Below are positions 59,526-64,000 of a stretch of 64,000 bases of DNA, piece after piece. The position numbers and the translations under genes are program-made. The notes beneath the pieces are model-generated. The model saw only the letters and a program-made list of their open reading frames with translations. It was not told the DNA's origin and made no database searches. Every line of letters begins with the position of its first letter. Within the stretch, counting starts at the first letter, position 1. The DNA comes from Rhizoclosmatium globosum (taxonomy: Eukaryota; Chytridiomycota; Chytridiomycetes; Chytridiales; Chytriomycetaceae), in the NCBI GenBank assembly GCA_002104985.1, contig MCGO01000057.1, positions 212,422 through 276,421 on the forward strand, given 5' to 3'.

Positions 59526-59531
59526 TTCAAC

Positions 59532-59562
59532 TTAGGGTAGGGTCAGGATTAGGGTTAGGGTT
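59532..59562 (+). repeat. Interstitial telomere-like repeats, right tract (with variants)
   Basis: ttagggtagggtcaggattagggttagggtt: two perfect TTAGGG units and degenerate units (TAGGG, TCAGGA). Same strand and direction as the left tract. Another TTAGGG-like unit occurs at ~59,740-59,752 and a weaker one at ~59,893. Confidence 0.9.
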
Positions 59563-59613
59563 CTATACTGTTGGATTAAAAAGAGTTTGTAACGTCAGAC
59601 CAAGAGAGGAAAA

Positions 59614-62600
59614 ATGAGTGAAACCCAAAGGTGAGTATGAGTCTGCTTGAGTTGTGTGTATCTCGAAACGGAGAGAGTTGTACATCAGGATGCAACTTAT
59701 GATCCGACAAAGATTTTGGATGCCTGAGTGGGCTGAAGGGGTTAGGGTTATGCCAAGGGGGGTTTCTTTGTGTTAGGTGATGGTGGGATGGTGTTGGTTG
59801 TATGTGCTGTGGGTGGTTGTGTTGGGAGGTTGGTTCATCAAATCATAGCCCTTGAAGGACTCCATCTATTCATCCCTTCAAAAGCCCCATATCTTTAGGG
59901 TTAAATAAGGCATTGTTATCCTTTCTGATTATCCTTCATTGATCATCAGACTTTAAATCCTTTTTACTAACTACCACACTTTCCAACAATAGATCAGAAC
60001 GAGAATGTTCCATGGAAGAGTGCAAGGACGTTCCTGCCTTTAGCAACAAGTATGCATTGGCAAAACATGGGAGGATGGTTCACCAGCGAGTTGTTTCTGT
60101 TCGATATTGGATCAATGACTACACACGTAAGTTCTTTTGAAAGAAAACATAAATAACACATCTTAATTTAGAGGAAGATGTACTCACAATTATTCCAAGA
60201 GATTCAGACAACAACATGTTCAACTGCATCAAGTGTGACCTTGCTGTAAGCCATCCAGAGAAGCTCCAGAATCATGTCAGAAAGGCAAAGTGTGGCTTGA
60301 CTCATCCTGCCATATTTGGGTTCATGTGCTTGGATTGTGCCTATGTTTGTGTTACAGAGAATGGCATCAGGGTTCACTGTCGTAACAAGCATCCAAAGAA
60401 TCCATACTGGGGATACAGGCCAACCAAAGTGACAAAAGTTCACACTCGTGTCTACAGAATGTATAACCCAGAGGAAGGCTTTGATGCCAAGATGAGAGCC
60501 AAGGAACTCAAAAGCTTTGCCCGTAAACAGAAGAAGATTAAAAACACTGCTGGATCACGTTCAAAAGCTTATTTATCCACTGGATTGGAAACTGCTGGTT
60601 TGATTGCCTCTTCAAGCAAAACAAACACTCCGTTCTTGAATAATGTATGTCTTTTGTTTTCCTGTGGGTCCATTACTTACTCTATGTGAAATAGATGGGA
60701 TGGGACAAGTTGGTGTTTGGTGTTGATGCAATCAAGAATCCAGCCAACTACATTGCCATATTGAATGAGACAAAAGACACAAAGGCCATTGTAATTCTGT
60801 GTCGTTTATTTTTGGAGAAAGTCAATGAGTTGGCAACTCTGCCTGGAACCCAACCAACCCGCACTGCAATCAAGAATGCTGGCCGTAAATCAACAAATGA
60901 CTCTGGATATGCAGGAAAGGCTTTCAAGCCTATTGATGTCAAAACTACTATCCCAGCATACGCTAGAACACTTGGAGTATTTGTAACCATGTTGATTGCT
61001 CGTAAGCAGGGTTCCAACACAAGAACAAAGATGCCAATGCTAAGTAATGAGATCAACAGAGCTGTTGAGGGATTCTTGGAGGCCCTTGATGTTCCTCTCC
61101 TTTGCAGAACAAATGCAGTCTTTGAGAATCAGCAAGAAGCTCTGATCAAATTGCTGCGAATTGTCTTGTTTGAAGATATTGGATTTGAAGGTCTGAACAC
61201 AAGTCAAATCCATTTGGTGGAGGAGTACTTGTTGCTTAGATTCCTGCAACCTGATGGTACTTTTTGCAAGGAACAGCTCATGACTGGGCCATGTACTCAT
61301 TTTTTGTTTACTTGTCGTTGTCTTGTCTTGGAATGGTGTCAAGAAATTGCTTCTTTTGGAACTTGGATGAGTAGAGCCGAGAAGGAAAAGTGAGTTTTTT
61401 GTATTTGTCTGCTCTTTCTAAATATGTTTAAAACAAGGGAAATCAATCAAGTTATTGAGCTTGTCAGCTATGGGAAGCATAGTCTCCCTTATGCCAAAAT
61501 GAAGCAATTCAAGTCCACATGTGGATTGATCATGATGGGCAGTAATACAGCCAATCTCATTAGCAAGCATTGGGATTACAGTTTGCCTAATGAGCCAAAG
61601 TTGGTTATCGATGGGCGCTTGGGTGTTTCAAAGACCATGTTCCGGGAAGGTCGAGCAAACTACTTTAGAGTGATCACAACAGATCTCAGTAATTTGCTGT
61701 TTGGGATGGATGTTTCAGACTTCACGTTTGACCCAAAACGATTGACTGACAATGTCGCAAACTCAAGACCAGGCTACAGCTTCATGACAGAGCAAGCCAA
61801 CAGCTCTACATTTAATGAAGAAAATGGGAACAGACTTGAAATGCACATCAAAAAGACCAAGAACTTGAGGACTGAGTTTTTTGAGCCCACAAGACTTATC
61901 TACAAATCAGAGGCAATGGAGCTGTACACTGGTATTTTGGTTCAATTTGCTGCATTCATCTGACCCTTTTCTTTCTCTTTTAGCAAAAGTGGACAACTTT
62001 ATTTCCATTTTGATGCTTGGTCTTGCATTGTTTTGTGGAATGCCTCCCAGAACAACAGAGTTTCAAATGACGACTATTGTGAATTCTGGGTTGGGAAAAA
62101 GGAACTTGATGATTCTTGAGCACAGATTATGCATCAACTTGAGGTAATTTGTGTCCTTGTTTGGAGTGATTTACTTAGCAACATGGTTTGAAAAAAGATA
62201 CAACAAATCAAGTGCAAACTCTGGATTTCATAAAGACTTATTTCGGTTTGTTCCAGATGAGCTAGCACAGATTCTTGTAAAGTATCTGGTCTTTGTTTAT
62301 CCACTCTATATGTAAGCACTTACTTGTATTGGTTGTGGTGACTACTTATGAAACAACAAAGTGCATTCTGGGCTGACATAAGAATCCGCAAGAAGCTGAC
62401 TTTCTTGACCCATGAAGATGAAATCCAAGCCAAAACTTATCTCTTTTTGAGAAACGGAATCCCTACCAAAGTATCCAAGCTACATGGCTTGTACATTCAA
62501 AACTTTTGGAATATTTTTGGAGTCAATCTGGGAATTCGACACACTCGACAAATGATGGCCTCATTTGCAGACAACATTGACTTTGAAGAAACTGCAGTGG

Positions 62601-63334
62601 CCAATGTAAATGTGACTGTTAGCAATCAATTTGGTCATAGCTCCCAAGTGCACCAAAATAATTATGGAGCAACAACTGATGGTGCAGCTATTATCCGCAA
62701 AATGAAGGCTATATCTGACAAGTGGTGGGAATGGTGCAGTTTGATTGGTGAGGCTGCTTCTTCAAGTAGTTCACCCGAGGCTGCAGCAGGAGCACAAACA
62801 GGATCTGGGTCAGCCTCTGGTTCCGTGGTGATTACAATCCAAGAGAGCAGTGAAGATGAAGAGAGTGGTAATTCAGTAGACGATATTGAGGACAATCAAG
62901 TTCATAGAGACAAGGAAGGTGATTATGAAAGAGAAGAGGGATTTGGTAGTATGGACGACTGTGTCATGGAAAATGAATTTGCGGTTGATAGTGACGGTGA
63001 TGTTTATGAAAGTGAACATGGTCAAAGTAACAGTGTCAATGAAAGTGAACATGGTCAAAGTAACAGTATGGATGAAAGTGAAGGTGGTGGTAGTGACAGT
63101 ATGGATGAAGTCAGAACAAATCAATCTGAGTTTACCAACAGTCAAGAAGTTTCAACTGGAAACAACCCACCACTTGATTCCATCTATACCAATGATCGTA
63201 ATGACCCATCACTTGCAAACTATTATGCAAGAATTGACAAGTTCTTGGAAGATCATGCAGAAATTCTTGGGTACAACAATACACTAAGTGAGGATGAAGC
63301 ATGGGCTACTGACTACAGTGACGTTAAAGATTGA
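59614..63334 (+). CDS. Subtelomeric zinc-finger protein with tyrosine-recombinase-like C-terminal half
   Basis: Eight exons, all joins frame-consistent: 59614-59630, 59993-60126, 60172-60644, 60695-61389, 61438-61931, 61984-62143, 62198-62312, 62363-63334. Three C2H2-type motifs lead: CSMEEC...HGRMVH, CIKCDL...HVRKAKC and CLDCAY...HCRNKH. The centre contains LLLRFLQPDGTFCKEQL and RLIYKSEAMELY, wording also met in telomere-linked helicase-like proteins of fungi, as far as I recall. The second half shows LFCGMPPRTTEF (compare tyrosine recombinase box I, GxRxxE), RYNKSS (Lys hairpin), GIRHTRQMM (compare LRHT) and FGHSSQVHQNNYG (compare GHSS...Y). An acidic Ser-rich tail with a repeated ESEHGQSNS motif ends at 63,334. 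Function unknown; the recombinase reading is inference. Confidence 0.65.
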
Positions 63335-63462
63335 AATTCAAACCATGTGCTTTGTTGTTTTCCTACTTTTCATTATTTCCTTCAATCATGCTTTCATCAC
63401 CTTTTAAGATTAACTCGTTTTTGTTTCGTGTTTATTCTTTGTTTCAAGACCTAAGTAAATAG
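63335..63462 (+). other. Short T-rich gap between subtelomeric ORFs
   Basis: 128 bp, T-rich. May be a 3' UTR or an intron joining the zinc-finger gene to the next ORF. No strong GT donor was chosen. Confidence 0.4.
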
Positions 63463-64000
63463 GATGAAATTGTCACGTCTTTATCGAGAAATTCATCATC
63501 ATTTGGGTCTCTTTATATCAGTCACTACTGAGAGCAATGATCAAACTGAAATAGGCTTGACAGTTAATATTCCAATGTTCTGTCAATTTGCAGCTGTTGT
63601 TCGCACCCAATTAACAACTTTGGTTTGGGATGGATTAGTTGCTGACTTGAAAGACAGTGGAAAAGTAACAGGTGAAATACTAGATGCTATGGTAGATGAA
63701 TTCAACATGCTTGCAGCCAAAGGCCAAGATATGACACTTTGGCACGGTAATGCCTTTGAACTACTTTCTCAAGTCAGCAACCGAAGAGCTACTGAAGCAG
63801 ATGACGAGGAAAATAGTGCAAGAATGAATGTTGCTGATCCTGTTGATGAATGGGGTGATGTTACTGATGAGCAAATGAATGAAGCATTGCAAGAAGCAAT
63901 TGAGTGTTACAGAAACAGTCAGAGCCCTCCTCATGGTCAGGCTGTTGGAAGAGGGGAAACACAGGAAGAATTGCTGGATGCTCTTGCCAGAATGGGGATG
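63463..64000 (+). CDS. Open reading frame running off the window (subtelomeric, function unknown)
   Basis: From the ATG at 63,463 (MKLSRLYREIHHHLGLFISV) the frame stays open to the last base, 179 codons. Segments: NIPMFCQFAAVVRTQLTTLV, AMVDEFNMLAAKGQDM, an acidic stretch (ADDEENSARMN) and EQMNEALQEAIECY. No stop seen, so the gene is 3'-partial. It follows the zinc-finger gene on the same strand and has similar base and codon use. In other fungi a RecQ-type helicase domain may come next; none is in view here. Confidence 0.55.

Larger units (their letters stand above)
57161..59529 (-). mobile_element. Telomere-flanked non-LTR retroelement, minus orientation
   Basis: About 2.37 kb between two tracts of TTAGGG. 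The element's 3' end (minus strand) has an AATAAA at ~57,183 followed by an A-rich run that joins CCCTAA repeats; on the plus strand the G-rich telomere tract runs straight into a T-run. Its 5' end begins within a few bases of the first ATG at 59,525, next to the second tract. It holds two frames: a 33-residue ORF and the reverse transcriptase. No endonuclease domain is seen. Resembles telomere-targeted elements such as the fungal MoTeRs in location and orientation. Confidence 0.88.

Overview
The window looks like nuclear DNA of a fungus, most likely an early-diverging (chytrid-like) lineage. Genes carry many short GT-AG introns (about 40-200 bp), are closely packed and include fungal households: 26S proteasome Rpn1, TFIIH Tfb2, mitochondrial GatB, a RhoGAP with a PH-like region, an SNF1-like kinase, cytochrome c peroxidase, Pho88/Snd3 and a GH18 chitinase. 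The telomere repeat is TTAGGG. The species cannot be named from the sequence. Exon joins below were worked out by eye from splice signals and reading frame.

Layout. 1-4,850: end of a CBS-domain gene and divergent RPN1. 4,970-7,680: a coiled-coil gene with an in-frame stop, the first copy of a ~1.05 kb repeat, and a Ser/Thr-rich surface-protein gene that runs into that repeat. 7,840-12,534: TFB2 and a cPLA2-type phospholipase start 61 bp apart. 12,660-14,145: the second, inverted copy of the repeat and a small element with terminal inverted repeats. 14,238-24,845: RhoGAP, GatB and a cytochrome P450; the GatB and P450 starts are only 38 bp apart. 25,210-39,549: F-box protein, kinase, a four-times-CX9C protein, SH3 protein, CTD-interacting (CID) protein and a membrane protein. 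40,060-43,217: a direct duplication of ~0.32-0.35 kb flanks a chitinase gene and supplies the last residues of its reading frame. 43,326-56,011: SerRS, NDP kinase, cytochrome c peroxidase, two tandem MFS transporters, PHO88/SND3 and a flavin amine oxidase-like enzyme.

From ~56,580 the character changes to subtelomeric. A CDC48-like N-terminal domain ends in four TTAGGG repeats at 57,136. Next comes a non-LTR retroelement (57,161-59,529) on the minus strand, then a second block of telomere-like repeats (59,532-59,562). Beyond it lies an eight-exon gene (59,614-63,334) with three zinc-finger motifs and a tyrosine-recombinase-like C-terminal signature, and an ORF that leaves the window. The order on the top strand (TTAGGG tract, then the element's T-rich 3' complement, then the element's 5' end, then TTAGGG again) is what reverse transcription primed by a chromosome's G-rich 3' end would leave. 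This is the most interesting structure in the window.
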